Shown here piece by piece: positions 53,500 to 64,000 of a stretch of DNA of 64,000 nt. The position numbers were made by a program, and so were the translations under genes. The stretch's first letter is position 1; every line of letters starts with the position of its first letter. Location of the stretch: assembly GCA_900618795.1 (NCBI GenBank), contig UYJD01000003.1, positions 158,262-222,261 of the forward strand. Reading direction: 5' to 3'. The notes under the pieces were generated by a model. The model did not search any database. It was given only the letters and a program-made list of their open reading frames with translations, and had not been told where the DNA came from. Source of the stretch: Cyanodermella asteris (lineage: Eukaryota; Ascomycota; Lecanoromycetes; Ostropales; Stictidaceae).

Positions 53500-56400
53500 T
53501 CAGGCGTCCATGGCTTTGATACTCCAGCCGTCTTTTTCGGACACCCAGTCGCGTTGCTCTCCGAGCACTGCGAGTGCAGCCTTGTCTGCGCCGTCAATAA
53601 TATATTGTTGAGCCACTTCCCTCAGGTCGCCGACTTGGGCATCGAGCAAAAGCTCTCGCTTCTTCTGTTCCATATCCTCGTCGATACCGTAAAGAAACCT
53701 GGTCATTCCCTCCTCGTTGATGCTCTCTGGCGCATCGATGCCCTGGAAAACGCTGAGCTTGGCTTCGTCGAGCTCTTGCTGCGTCCATTCGCGGTTCACC
53801 GCAAAGTTGCCGGCGTTTCGCATGACCTTGAGGGTGTTCTGCGGATTGGGGTCGCGATACGAGTAGAAGCCGAACATTCCGGTGAGAGACTTGGCATAGG
53901 CACCACCTCCATAAGCACCACCCTTCTCGCGAATCTCCTGGTGCAGGTGCTTATGTGTGAGGAGTTGAGCCAGCAGCTGGAGTGCAGGGCCTTGGGCGTC
54001 TGTGTATGGAACAGTAGGGATGGACAGCGCAGAGTAGTAGACCTGGTACGGCAAAGGGAAGAAGGCTTTGCTGTCTCGCGAAGGGGCCGAAACACCAGCT
54101 CCAGACAATGGGATCGACGTCGATTCTGGCAAATGCTGCAAGAAGTTTTGTAGCGCCGTCTCGTTGCTCTGGGCCGACTCAGCACCACAAGTCAGAGCAA
54201 CGCGAAGATTTGAGGAGTTTGAGATCGCCAGCTTCTGGATCGTCTTCAACTTATCAATAACCTCCAAAAGACCACCCTCCTCCGACCGAGCAGCCAGGTT
54301 GGCGACGTGCTTAACATGTGTGATGCCACTTACTTGCTCGGCAAAGTGTGCAACGGGAGACAGGCCTGCCTCAGAGAATTTTCGTGCGAAAGCATGGCCG
54401 GCACTAGCGACGCTGTCGAGAGCACCGGCTGCTTCACTTTGCAATAACTCGCGGACCATGGCCTGTGCCTTCGGGCTATCGAAGTCTGTCTCATGAATGA
54501 GAATTCTCAACAGGTCGTACATTGCCGGAACATTAGCATCGAGAGCATAACCTGAGAACGAGAGACCCTCGGCAAATTGCCGAAGGTCATGCGGCCGGGC
54601 AGTTGAATAGTATCCTGATCCGATGCCGCCAGTCTTCAGCTTGAGCAAGTCTTCAAGCTCCTCCATCGTCTTGTCCTTCGTACCTATTCTCTTGATGGCG
54701 TCGTTGAAGAGAGGCACCAAGAGACGTAGCTCGTCAGGAAGGTTTTGCAACTCGTGAATAGCTCGGAAATAGGTCAAGCCATTTGTGGGTGCTTGTCGCC
54801 ACTGGACCTTGACAGACCCTACTGCACTGTCAATCACCGGCTTTCGCTCCATCTGGCGGGGGATGTCGAAAACATGCACAGAAGGCAAACATTCCAGATC
54901 CTGCTTTTGTCCCTGCGCTTGAAGCAATTCTATTTCCTGGGCGGTGAGTGCTTCGACAGCTTTTGCTTCGCCACCTGACTTCTCTACTACCTCAGAAATT
55001 TTCTTAGCGAGGCGGTTACGCTCTTCCGCGGCCACGTCCTCTGCATAGGCCTCAGAAGGCACCATTGTAAACTCAAGAGTTCGCTGGTTGAGCAGGTATT
55101 TGTCCAAGAGACTCTCCAGGTATTGGCCTTGGTCGAGTCGCGATTTGAACTCATCGACAGTAGCATTGAACTTGAGGGCGTCAAAAGGGTTGACACCGTT
55201 GAACCAGCCGCCCAATAGACGATGCATGACACCGACTCCAAAATTGGCGGTCTTGTGTTTCAAGCCAAGCTCCAGCTGATGCAGTTGACCATCAATCTTT
55301 CCGCGGTCGAAACCCTTCTCGCGCACCTCACGCAAGGTCTGATGGATGGTCTCTGGTATCCTGTGCAAGTCTTCCTGCTTCACGCCTGACAACCCGATCG
55401 CAAATATGTTGACTTTCCCAGAGCTATCAAATCCGGTGTTGGGGCTGAAGTCGGTACCAAGGCCTGACTCGATCAGTGCCCGATACAGCAGAGATCCGTA
55501 ACCACTCATCAGAGTTGTCCCAATAATGTCCAGTGCGAATGTTTCCACAATATCCGAGCTGTCGCCAAAGGTCCACGCAAGAGACGTTTTGATCTGCTTG
55601 TCTTTGTCTTGCAAAGGATCGACCGGACCTTGTACCGTCACAGACTTGGGAGAATCGATACTGATGGGCAGCTTGACCTCGCTATCTGGAGAGATCTTGT
55701 CAAAACTTTCCAGCCGTTGGTTGAGCTCTTCCAGATGCTGCTGGAAAGGTATGCTACCGTATGTATAAATCCTGGCATTGCTCGGGTGGTAGTTTCGCGA
55801 GTGGAAAGACTTCAGCCCCTCGTAGGTTAGATCTGTCATCTTTTGCGGATCGCCACCGGAGTTGTTGATGGCAGGAAAGACGTGGTCTTGAAATTTGATG
55901 TAATACAAGTAGCTCGCGTCCGATACCTGGCCCTTCATCTCATTGTATACGACGCCCTTGAAGACCAGCTTTTTGTCCTGCTCGGTTGCTTGCGACGCAT
56001 CGGTCGAAAGGGCCTCCGGGTTTTCGGGGCCTATCCTCCATCCTTCCTGTGTGAAATCATGCTTGTTGAGTAACGGGTGTAAGGTTGCGTCGAGGTAAAC
56101 GGAGAGGAGATTCTTGAAGTCTTGTTCGTTTGTGGTGGCGAACGGGTAGAAGGTATGGTCGGACGAGGTGAAGGCATTCATGAAATTTGACAACGATCGC
56201 GGAAGCATTTTGAAGAAGGGGTCTCGGACAGGATACTTCTTGCTGCCACATAGCGTAGTGTGCTCGAGAATATGAGGCACACCGGTATCGTCAGGTGGGT
56301 TGGTCTTGAAACCAATGGAAAAGACATTGTTCTTGTCGTCTCTGGCCAGGTGGAGATACTGCGCACCGGTCTTGTCATGTTGTAGGTGCAAGGCGGTCAG

Positions 56401-56589
56401 CTCCAGCTCCGGAACATGCTGCGTATGCTGTACTGTGAAGCCGTGCAACTGTTCGCCGGCCTTGGGCGAAGCACTGAGGTCCGCCGCCGTAGCAAAGTGT
56501 CTCCTCTTTGCTCTGAAAGCCTGGGCGCGGATCAGCCGGGCGTTCCTGCTCAGAGCTCGCGGCAGAGAAGGCCAGCGACTAGACTGCAT
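53500..56589 (-). CDS. CYM1: Presequence protease, mitochondrial (M16C metalloprotease)
   Basis: A single exon of 1029 residues. The first 38 residues are Arg/Ser/Ala-rich with no acids ([20 protein letters not shown]), a matrix-targeting presequence. The inverted zinc motif HILEH is at 106-110 in [17 protein letters not shown]. The distal zinc Glu is expected in VVYNEMKGQ. The second-half M16C features follow, including [20 protein letters not shown] near residue 860, the conserved substrate-site Arg/Tyr loop. CYM1/PreP degrades cleaved presequences and other short peptides in the matrix. Length (yeast 989) and full two-half architecture are normal. The ATG at 56589 is directly followed by the targeting sequence. 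Confidence 0.95.
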   Translation of the reverse strand: MQSSRWPSLPRALSRNARLIRAQAFRAKRRHFATAADLSASPKAGEQLHGFTVQHTQHVPELELTALHLQHDKTGAQYLHLARDDKNNVFSIGFKTNPPDDTGVPHILEHTTLCGSKKYPVRDPFFKMLPRSLSNFMNAFTSSDHTFYPFATTNEQDFKNLLSVYLDATLHPLLNKHDFTQEGWRIGPENPEALSTDASQATEQDKKLVFKGVVYNEMKGQVSDASYLYYIKFQDHVFPAINNSGGDPQKMTDLTYEGLKSFHSRNYHPSNARIYTYGSIPFQQHLEELNQRLESFDKISPDSEVKLPISIDSPKSVTVQGPVDPLQDKDKQIKTSLAWTFGDSSDIVETFALDIIGTTLMSGYGSLLYRALIESGLGTDFSPNTGFDSSGKVNIFAIGLSGVKQEDLHRIPETIHQTLREVREKGFDRGKIDGQLHQLELGLKHKTANFGVGVMHRLLGGWFNGVNPFDALKFNATVDEFKSRLDQGQYLESLLDKYLLNQRTLEFTMVPSEAYAEDVAAEERNRLAKKISEVVEKSGGEAKAVEALTAQEIELLQAQGQKQDLECLPSVHVFDIPRQMERKPVIDSAVGSVKVQWRQAPTNGLTYFRAIHELQNLPDELRLLVPLFNDAIKRIGTKDKTMEELEDLLKLKTGGIGSGYYSTARPHDLRQFAEGLSFSGYALDANVPAMYDLLRILIHETDFDSPKAQAMVRELLQSEAAGALDSVASAGHAFARKFSEAGLSPVAHFAEQVSGITHVKHVANLAARSEEGGLLEVIDKLKTIQKLAISNSSNLRVALTCGAESAQSNETALQNFLQHLPESTSIPLSGAGVSAPSRDSKAFFPLPYQVYYSALSIPTVPYTDAQGPALQLLAQLLTHKHLHQEIREKGGAYGGGAYAKSLTGMFGFYSYRDPNPQNTLKVMRNAGNFAVNREWTQQELDEAKLSVFQGIDAPESINEEGMTRFLYGIDEDMEQKKRELLLDAQVGDLREVAQQYIIDGADKAALAVLGEQRDWVSEKDGWSIKAMDA

Positions 56590-57739
56590 GATGAATGGCG
56601 GTCACGCGAGAAAGATGGATGCAAGGAGCGTCGGAAGTCAGCATGCTAGGGACTACTAGTCGAATCTCGAGGATCGGAGGCGTATAAATTATCTCCGCAA
56701 AGCTGTGTCATCCCAGCTTGGCGCCGCCGATCGCTTCGTCTCAAACCGTCTCAAGACTGACGCCATTTCGAGTTTAAGCCACGCTGAAACACGGGCTTCG
56801 ATTCGTGAGACGCCTTCTCAACACGCCTTCATGCCTTTCGTGAACATGCACGTGGTCCTGAACGTAGCAATGGCGGAGATGACCTCGTAAATTGGCTCAA
56901 AATAACAGTCCTCTGGCAGCACGTGCACGGTTTTCTGTTATAATCATTTTCGGTTGCCGGTTGTTCAAAATATTTCTGGACATATAATCGTGCTTAATGT
57001 GGGTCAAAAGCGAGTCCACACACTTGCCTACCATTTTACAGGATTTCTTCTCGAGAATCTGATCTTCAAAAAGCCCACGACTGACACTGCGATGCTCTTG
57101 TTGAGTGTTCGAGGAGGTGGAAGTTGGCAATTTTGCAAGGCCAGAGTCCACATGTTTAGATTCGTCGTTTCCACTGCGTGGAGTGGTGCCGGCGTAGGCG
57201 TTATTATGGCAGAGCCGGGGCAAGCCACTTCGACCCTATGACGGTCGTGCTTACTCCATGTATAATAGCAAATGCGTAGCACTCGGCTAGTGGCAGTAGG
57301 TCGTAGTCTCAGCGATCAAGAGCGTCTCGAATGGCGTACTGTAGGCAAAGATGGCAGGGCCGACGGCGCTACGACACCACCGGGGAGAACTCGATGTGCT
57401 TGGCACGATGCACCACTTCTTGATCCACCCAGTTACCGCTGCACTTTCAGGCCGTATACATTCTGCATCTGCACTTGTCACACGCCATCTTACCAGTTAT
57501 ATCCCTCGACAGCGTATCCGTTTTATCACGTTCAAGTTACCGCGTTTCCCGCCCTTTGCTAGTGCCGTCACGCGCCGCAAAGACTCTCCCCCCAGCTATC
57601 AACTCACTCCGTCTGGTCGCTAGCACGAATCGGCCTGCTGCTCGGCACTCATCCCGTAGGCTCGAGCATGCGGCCTCCCTTTCAAACGAGTATACGGTAG
57701 TCAGCGTGCTTGACTTGAGTTTCGAGACAGTTGTAAACG
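56590..57739. other. Divergent intergenic stretch, CYM1 / taxilin
   Basis: About 1.15 kb with no supported gene. Frames near 57272-57795 overlap on both strands and lack motifs. The 300 bp before 57740 are C-rich (cgtttcccgccctttgc) and probably include the taxilin leader. Confidence 0.5.
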
Positions 57740-59332
57740 ATGGCCACCCAAGTCCAACCTCCCCCGACGAACTCGAGAACGTCCTCTGCCCATAATGGTG
57801 CAAGCGACACATATGCCCGTCCGCCGCCCGCTGGCAGGGCTCCACCAGCTGCGAACAGTAAGAAGGCCAAGTCGAAGAAAGCGCCGGACGTGAGCGAGAC
57901 ACAAGATCTACTGAGAGCGAAGATCAGCCAGATGGAGTCGGACAACAAGGCAGAGGCGAGCGAAGAGCAGGAAATAAGTACGGAACGAAGCACCCGCCCG
58001 AATGAATTTGAAGACTAGTGTGGAACCATGTGTAGCACGAACCTTGGGCTGACTGTTTCACAGAACGCGAAGTCAAGAAAGCGACCAAGGATCTAAACAA
58101 TCTCCTGCAGGGCATGACGAACCCTATGGATCGAGTGGACGCCATCCGTAAACAGAATTCGGAACTATTGGGCGACCTCAAGCGCTTGGAGCGTGATTTC
58201 AACAAGAACAAGAAACGGACGGAGCAGCTTCAGAAAGATAAGGACGCGCAGCGGAGCGACCTCACCAAGGCACTGGCCCAGAAAGACAAATTGGAGAAGC
58301 TTGCCCGCGAGTTGACAAAGGACAACAAGAAGATTAAGGTGCGCAGATTTGGACCTGCAACTGCGGCGCTGGGTGACTAAAAACGATATAGGACGACATC
58401 AAATACCTCCACGAGGTTGAGGCGGATCAACGCAGCAAGATGTGCAAAGCCGACGAAGCTTTACTTGCCGATATTGAGGACTTTATGGAGGACAAGAGAA
58501 GTGTGGAGGAACACGCCAAGAACATGGAAGTCGAGGACATGTACGTGCAGCTGGGGCGCAACGGAAATTTGACTGACCGATTGCCAGGCTGCGGTCCAAG
58601 TTTAAAGCATTGACGGATCAGTTCTCGGCTCGAGAACTGCATTTTCAATTCGCCATGCGGGCGCGCGACGCCGAAGTCAATCATTTGACAGCACGCTTTG
58701 ACCAGCAAAGAAGGCTCTACGAGAAGGAGGCAGGACAGAGCAAAAATCTCAACGCACAGGTACAGACATTTTCCCAAACGGAAACCGAGCTGAGAAGTCA
58801 GCTTAACATTTACGTTGAAAAGTTCAAACAGGTTGAAGATACTCTTAATAACTCTAACGAGCTTTTCTTGACCTTCAGAAAGGAGATGGAGTCCATGAGT
58901 TCCAAAACCAAGCGGCTGGAAAAGGAGAACCTCAATTTGACCCGCAAGCACGACCTCAACAACCGCAACATCATCGAGATGGCCGAAGACCGAACGAAGA
59001 CGAGCAAAGAGAATCAGCGGCTGATGAAGCAGATTGCGACGCTTCAGAGCACCATTCGACAGATGCAAAGTCAAGGGCGAAGTCTCCCGGCAGGCACGAG
59101 TCTCGATCCGGAAGACGACGTCACGGAATCTGACTACGATTCAGAGGAGGAATATGAGCCTGGAAGTGGCGACGACGCGTATGACGATGATGAGACGGAA
59201 GATGAACTCGCGCACCATTCAGTCAACAATCCTCCAACGTTCGGGCCCGCACCGCCGCCTCCGCCGACGACAACAAGTAAGATTGTGAATGGGCATTCGC
59301 GGGCAAGGATGAATGGGACGGTAGCTCCGTAG
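57740..59332 (+). CDS. Taxilin-family coiled-coil protein
   Basis: Four exons (57740-57977, 58064-58338, 58392-58540, 58588-59332) with introns of 86, 53 and 47 nt give 468 residues. All three junctions keep the heptads (EEQEIKREVKK, NKKIKDDIKYLHEVE, VEDMLRSKFKAL). After a Pro/Ser/Lys head of about 55 residues the protein is coiled coil up to about residue 395. The taxilin core is present: ELRSQLNIYVEKFKQVEDTL, NSNELFLTFRKEMESMSSKT and KRLEKENLNLTRKHD. The tail is acidic, then Pro-rich (GPAPPPPPTTT). In animals taxilins bind syntaxins and nascent-chain complexes. The fungal role, probably in membrane traffic or polarity, is inferred. It ends 43 bp from the convergent nitronate monooxygenase stop. 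Confidence 0.93.
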
Positions 59333-59375
59333 CCAGACATATCATTTACAAATTTCAGTCTTTCACAACATCCGC

Positions 59376-60555
59376 CTACAGCTTGCTTCCCCTGCCCGAA
59401 ACACAGTTTGCGCCCCCTTTCAGACTATCCACAGCCTCCTTTACCATGTCCTCCACGATGGCCTTTGCTGGCTTGATATCCTTGATGATCCCGCTGACCT
59501 GTCCCATCAGGAACGGAAAATCTGTATCCTTGTCCTGATCCATGTCCTGCGCAAACGGCACGATGCCCTGATCCGTCAACGCCTTGATCTCCTCCGGTCT
59601 CGACTCCCACGAGTCAATGTACTCGTTCCTCTTAACCCGAAGCGGCCGTCCGCTAATGACCAAAGTCCTCAACGTATCCGTAAACCCGGCCTCCACGACC
59701 GCCTCCTTGTGCATCCGACTACACCCCGCCTCGTCACTCGCCAAAAACCTTGTCCCGACCCAAACCCCACTCGCCCCCGTCACAATCGCGCTCGCCAGTC
59801 CTCGGCCATCGTATATGCCCCCCGCCGCCACCACAAGCCCCTGTTGGCTCCCTCCCAAAAACCCCGGTCGATACCGCTTCGCCACATCGCAAACCGCGGG
59901 TATCAGCATGCTCGTCGGTACATCCCCCGTATGTCCTCCGCCCTCGCCCCCCTGCGCGCACACGATATCGACGCCGGCGTCGAAGGCCTTTTCGGCGTGT
60001 TTGGGCGCGCCGACCATGTTCATGACGACGACTCCCCCGGCGTGCAGCTTGTCGATTACGTGTTTGGGGGGCACGCCGACGGCGGAGACGAAGAGGGTCG
60101 CTTTTTCGGCGACGATGACGTCGATGAGCGCGTCGAGTTGGCCGTGCGTGTAGTCGTGGTTGGTTTTGCGGGCTCCCTCGCCGACTTTGGGGAGTGCGAG
60201 GTCGATGCCGAAGGGGAGGTCGGGGCTGGGGAGGAGGGATTTGAGTTCGTGGATCATGGCTTGGAGCTGTTTTGGGGAATCTGTTGACAAGAGGTGTCAG
60301 TTTCGATCCTTATGTCTTGAGAAAATAGTAGTGCACATGTGGTTGGAAGCTATCGGCACATGGTGTCGTGAAGATGCAGATAGATGGAATGATTCGATTT
60401 GACTTACATCCTAGACCACCTATCACGCCTAGGCCACCTGCTGCCGAAACGGCTGCTGCTAGAGGTGCGGTTGATGTGTGAGCCATTCCGGCGAGTATTA
60501 TGGGATGTCTGATGCCCAAGAGCTTGGTGAGAGGGGTGGTAAGAGGGGCGTCCAT
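59376..60555 (-). CDS. Nitronate monooxygenase (2-nitropropane dioxygenase family)
   Basis: Exons 60408-60555 and 59376-60280 with a 127-nt intron (GTAAGT..CAACAG) give 350 residues; the junction restores GGLGVIGGLGYSPKQLQ. The FMN-binding TIM barrel shows GIRHPIILAGMAHTSTAPLA, VVMNMVGAPKHAEKAFDAG, CAQGGEGGGHTGDVPT (the family's catalytic His) and the phosphate-binding VVAAGGIYDGRGLA..ASGVWVGTRF. The enzyme oxidises alkyl nitronates such as propionate-3-nitronate and so detoxifies nitro compounds. The subgroup is the longer NPD family common in fungi. The ORF continues into the intron with a misleading tail, but the GTAAGT donor and GGLGY junction settle the model. Confidence 0.92.
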
Positions 60556-61500
60556 TTCGTAGATTAATGCTTGTGCAAAGGAGTTGATGGTACGGTGTAG
60601 GTACGTGGTTTCAAGACCTCAAAGTGAAAATGCAGGAACTATAAGTGTACATGGATTCGATACACAAAAGAGAGGCGAACAATTGGCCCTTAAGGCTTGA
60701 AGACGTCGTTCTCGGACTCTATCCGCACTCTCAACAATGATGCAGATCCGGGGAAGGGAGCCGAGGCCACCGAAACGAAGCTTCATTGGCTGGGCAGCCC
60801 CGCCAGCGAGTCGCGATGCTTGCATCCACAGCCCGCAGCTGACTCGGGGTTGCAGGACCTCTAGTTTCAACGTCTTGCTCGGGCTTCGCCTTGTTCCGCG
60901 ATCAAGCTCCGGTGCGCAATTGGTACAGTGAGCATGTCCTGGTTGTACGTCTAGATGGATCACCGCGAAGCGAATCGCCAAAGCTCGCTGCCCTGGCGGT
61001 AGTGTTGCTGGGTGACTATGGTGACCAGAGCCGCAAAGAAGCGGTAATTCTGAAAATCTGAAGTTATCGCGATCATGCAGTCAGAGAGCAGGGGCTCAAC
61101 GTTGACGTCCGTAATCCAGACATTGTCTATGTGCAAGGCTCCAGCCTGGAACGGGATGGCTAGACTTAGTTTATGACCTCCGATATCTACGAGATCGCTT
61201 ACCAGGCTTGGCAACGGGGTTGGAGTCGACTCGTCGAGCTGGACCGATGAACGATAAATCCTCTCGAAGGGTGGAACCAAGTGCTCTGTATATATGTGAA
61301 AGCTCTGGGCCTATTTGAAGGAATCGCCAAAAACACTAAATCTGGCCGGAAAACTTCGATGGTGTTCGAGATCGCCCTTATGCGTCTGTGGCATGGTCTG
61401 ATTCGAAGCCTTTGGCACTTGCCGGCAGCTTTCATGCACATGGAAACTAGAGATCTCCCAGAACAGTTCGGACAGGAGTACGAGTAGGTGCTCGAGACCA
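60556..61500. other. Intergenic stretch with a coding-like reverse frame
   Basis: A reverse frame (about 60960-61310) encodes a protein-like stretch (YRSSVQLDESTPTPLPSLVS, GGHKLSLAIPFQAGALHIDN), preceded by a possible AAATAG acceptor but with no ATG. I could not find matching exons, so it is only noted. A motif-free 120-codon reverse frame at 60619-60981 overlaps its end. Confidence 0.35.
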
Positions 61501-62226
61501 CGGCTTTGCGTGACTCTCAGGCTCAGCCACTTCCAAATACCAGTGAAGGCGTTTGAAGAGCATCGGAATTTTACAGCATTCTGGGCAAAAAACGGCCCAC
61601 CACTTTCATACGATGTCTGTGAGGAAATCATCAAGCAGGTCGATCCGGATCTTCCCAAGTCTTCGCTGACGGCAGCATGCGAACACTTCTCGACTCGGAT
61701 GCATCACTGTGAACTGTGGGTCACTGATATAAACGCGCTCAGTCCAATGACACACGAAGAATTCTTCGCTGATGCGCAAGGTCACTCTGCACGAGGAGAG
61801 AGCCTTTGGACTGGATACCCAAATTCCACTTCCATCAGTGGAAACAATCTTTGAACGCTACTCGTGGAGACATGCATTGGAGCTTTGAGTGGTATCGATC
61901 GGTCAGACAGCCCGTATGCCGTGCCGGTCGGAATCAGCATATCGCGGTTTCCGTCGACAGTCCACTTCGCGAATTAACATGCGGCGACGACAGGAATATC
62001 ATTGCGAATATTTATCGAAATGAGCAAGACTTGGAATTTCCTGGCGGCGAGCTGGCAGGATGTTGCGGAGCTGCTGCAACAATCATTTCTTGCAGGTTAC
62101 ATACTTGGTCGTCTGCCTTGGAGGGGAACATTTCGGGAAAGAAAATGTAGAGTGGTATGGCTTTGCACAGGACAGCATCAGGGCCCCGAATCGGGTATAA
62201 CTTCCAGATCGCTCATCGCTGGTTAA
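61500..62226 (+). pseudogene. Possible gene remnant, unknown family
   Basis: Three consecutive plus-strand frames read like pieces of one protein. The first is KAFEEHRNFTAFWAKNGPPL..IIKQVDPDLPKSSL (61540-61760). A switch near 61770 leads to LMRKVTLHEERAFGLDTQIP..TIFERYSWRHALEL. A third piece is IFIEMSKTWNFLAASWQDVA..GYILGRLPWRGTFRERK (62000-62150). There are no good splice borders at the switches. No family is recognised, so the pieces may equally be chance. Coordinates are approximate. Confidence 0.25.
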
Positions 62227-62746
62227 CATAAACGAGCATAAACTCAACCGACCAGCCATTCCCCACTTGACAACATTGATCGACGCGTCATGAGGCTGTG
62301 TGTGTGTGTGAGTGGACTGGAACTTTTTGGCAGCCGCTATTACATAAGTTGTGAGTGGGACACTTAGCAATGAGCTAGTCTCTATGCTGTCAACATTCTG
62401 TGATATGATCATGGAAAGAAATCGATGGTGGCGAAAATGGGGCAAATTGCTTTGGACATGAAGTTCAGTCGTGCCCCACAATGGGCGTGCTGCATCGTAC
62501 GTCGTTCGGCAGAGATGCGGTGGAGGTCAAGCGTTAACGGGGGATCATCAGAAATTTGGTGATTTACAACGGTCAAGCCAATGACGCGTACAGATTGCGA
62601 CCCAGGACACGGCTTCAGGATGTTGGTTTCTGCCTGGATTTGTCTACCAAGGTAACTTTGCCACGTAAGATGCGGCGTCTCGCGTCGTACGGCCTTGGGA
62701 AGAAGAGCTGAGTCAACCACCACCCCGGCATCTTCTATTCGCTTTC
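62227..62746. other. Intergenic stretch left of the MULE-like element
   Basis: About 520 bp with a (GT)n run at 62296-62310 and otherwise nothing recognised. The last 10 bp (62737-62746) are the left copy of a target duplication. Confidence 0.5.
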
Positions 62747-63163
62747 CGGTAAAAGACTTCAAACCCCTGCAATCCTCCAGAAAAGACTTCGGGCCTAGAA
62801 AAGACTTTGGACCTCCCGCAACACCCGCGGCGGTTAGTCAACCGAGCATAGCGAGTGTTTGTGGAGGTTAGTTGAGGAGCGTTAGCGAGTGATTAGGGGG
62901 TTAGGTGGCTAGTATTAGGGGCTAGGGTTCGGGTTATTTGGAGTATCTTTGGCGCGAAGCGCCTTGGTTAGGAGGTCAGTAGTGCTACTTAGAATTACTT
63001 GAATTAGTTGACTCGATAGTTGACGCTTTAGTTGACGATTCTAGGTGGCTAATAGGCGGGTGTTAGCTAACCTCCAGGTGCTACTCGCCGGCTTGGGGTC
63101 CGAAGTCTTTTCTGGGCCCGAAGTCTTTTATTTGACTTTGCAGGGGTTTGAAGTCTTTTGCCG
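62747..63163. mobile_element. Mutator-like miniature element (417 bp) with 10-bp target duplication
   Basis: The ends are inverted repeats of about 67 bp. The left begins CGGTAAAAGACTTC and the reversed right end begins CGGCAAAAGACTTC. Each arm holds three AAAAGACTT units, the first followed by CAAACCCCTGCAA, the second by CGGGCC and the third by (C/T)GGACC. The same 10 bp, ATTCGCTTTC, lie immediately outside both ends (62737-62746 and 63164-63173). Duplications of 9-11 bp with long inverted ends are the mark of Mutator-like (MULE) DNA transposons. There is no transposase, so it is a non-autonomous passenger. The interior is G/T-rich with many GTTAG words. The intact duplication suggests a fairly recent insertion. 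Confidence 0.82.
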
Positions 63164-63173
63164 ATTCGCTTTC

Positions 63174-63897
63174 ATCAAGCCAGCGCTAGCACGCTGCAGA
63201 CCCGTAAGCGGCACGGACGGCCACGCATTCGCGCCAGTCCGGGATGATAATACTGCCTTTGTAGGCATTTTCTGCTACCGACCTGCCGGATGCGGGCCAG
63301 CGGCGCAGCTTTAGCTTTAGCCTTTTCGGCCACGGACTTCCACGCTTTTCCTGCGCTCTGGCGGCGGTGGGGAAGCTGGCTACAGTACAGTGCTTTGGCG
63401 AAGACAGTAGTGCTGCTTAACAATTATCATTCCATGCACAGACTCGCAGTCCTGCAGCCCGACAGGGCTGTCTAGATGTCTTCGCACGCTGCAGCCAATG
63501 GCAGCAAGCTTACTTGTTCGCCGGGAAGCAAGTCGGGCCCGTCTTCCAGCTCCCAGTCCGTCACCGTTTTGATCGCGACTTCGCCAACTCGGCCCTGGGA
63601 ATAGCAAAACCCCGAGATCTGTACCAGCATCATAGATACTTATTCCAACCAAGTGTCTCACCCACTAATGCCATTTTCTCCATTCACATCTTACTGCCCA
63701 CCCAACACGTATCGTTAGTCAGTAATTCTTGTGCCTTCTCTGCTCTCCTCCCTCTCGTGCGACTTTCGACATATCCCACTGCCTTTCACCTCTGTTCTCC
63801 CCGAGCCAGTCCGGCCATGCCATCTTTGCCGTAGTCACATATCGTGCCTGTCCGTGTTACTGCTGCACCTCTACACACCAGGCCACTCGGCACCACC
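63174..63897. other. Upstream region of the right-edge gene
   Basis: About 720 bp. The last 240 bp are C/T-rich (ctctcctccctctcg), consistent with promoter and leader. No separate gene is supported. Confidence 0.5.
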
Positions 63898-64000
63898 ATG
63901 GCCGCCCCAGAGAAGGGCCCGTCCGCCGTCGACGGCCCGCAGCTCCGTGACGCTTTCGCCGATCCCATGGCACAAGCCCAGAACTCCAACATTGATGAAC
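63898..64000 (+). CDS. Protein N-terminal fragment (cut by window edge)
   Basis: The ATG at 63898 is in an ideal Kozak-like context (CACCATGGCC) after a C/T-rich leader and reads 34 codons to the window end (MAAPEKGPSAVDGPQLRDAF...). There is no signal peptide, and the stretch is Pro/Gly/Asp/Gln-rich and probably disordered. The family cannot be recognised from so little. The gene must continue beyond 64000. Confidence 0.6.
   Translation, partial: MAAPEKGPSAVDGPQLRDAFADPMAQAQNSNIDE

Noticed and set aside
62880-62945. Telomere-like TTAGGG words
   Set aside because: The words are irregular and lie wholly inside the MULE-type miniature element, so there is no interstitial telomere tract.

Overview
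The window looks like nuclear DNA from a filamentous ascomycete (Pezizomycotina, probably Dothideomycetes; the class is a guess from gene content). Genes are monocistronic on both strands. Introns are few, mostly 44-130 nt with GT..AG ends, and several starts sit close to TATA boxes. I count about 20 supported intact protein genes, two of them cut by the window edges. There are also one or two damaged host genes, one unsure spliced gene, and at least six short non-autonomous DNA transposon copies. There is one assembly gap (N, 34973-35250). I saw no rRNA or tRNA gene, no CRISPR array and no retroelement.

Region 1 (1-26.8 kb) is gene-poor and rich in secreted or surface proteins. It holds the first residues of a secreted protein, an FGGY sugar kinase, a decayed membrane-protein gene, an acyltransferase-3 membrane protein and a small His-rich hydrophilic protein. 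It also holds a 1214-residue Ser/Thr-rich wall protein with tandem repeats, a small secreted protein, a GH28 pectinase-like enzyme and a secreted glycerophosphodiesterase-like enzyme. Long stretches between them (1-3.6 kb) show no convincing genes.

Region 2 (26.8-36.6 kb) is accessory. Two tandem paralogous ankyrin-repeat genes (the second with an in-frame stop) are flanked and separated by miniature elements whose termini begin CAAGG. A CAP/PR-1 secreted protein and an FAD monooxygenase interrupted by the assembly gap follow.

Region 3 (36.6-60.6 kb) is the dense housekeeping part: mcm7, a KEN-box protein, tropomyosin, RRP17/NOL12, BIG1, msh3, a metallophosphoesterase, a short-chain dehydrogenase, CYM1/PreP, taxilin and a nitronate monooxygenase. 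Many are in tight convergent or divergent pairs. Both mcm7 and msh3, two S-phase genes, have MCB-type ACGCG motifs about 140 bp upstream of their ATGs.

Region 4 (60.6-64 kb) is again gene-poor. It contains coding-like debris and a 417-bp Mutator-like miniature element with 67-bp inverted ends and a perfect 10-bp target duplication. The first 34 codons of a new gene lie at the right edge.

The most notable findings are the CAAGG miniature-element family woven around the ankyrin pair, the MULE-type element, the decayed membrane gene, and the repeat/three-cysteine-module architecture of the wall protein.
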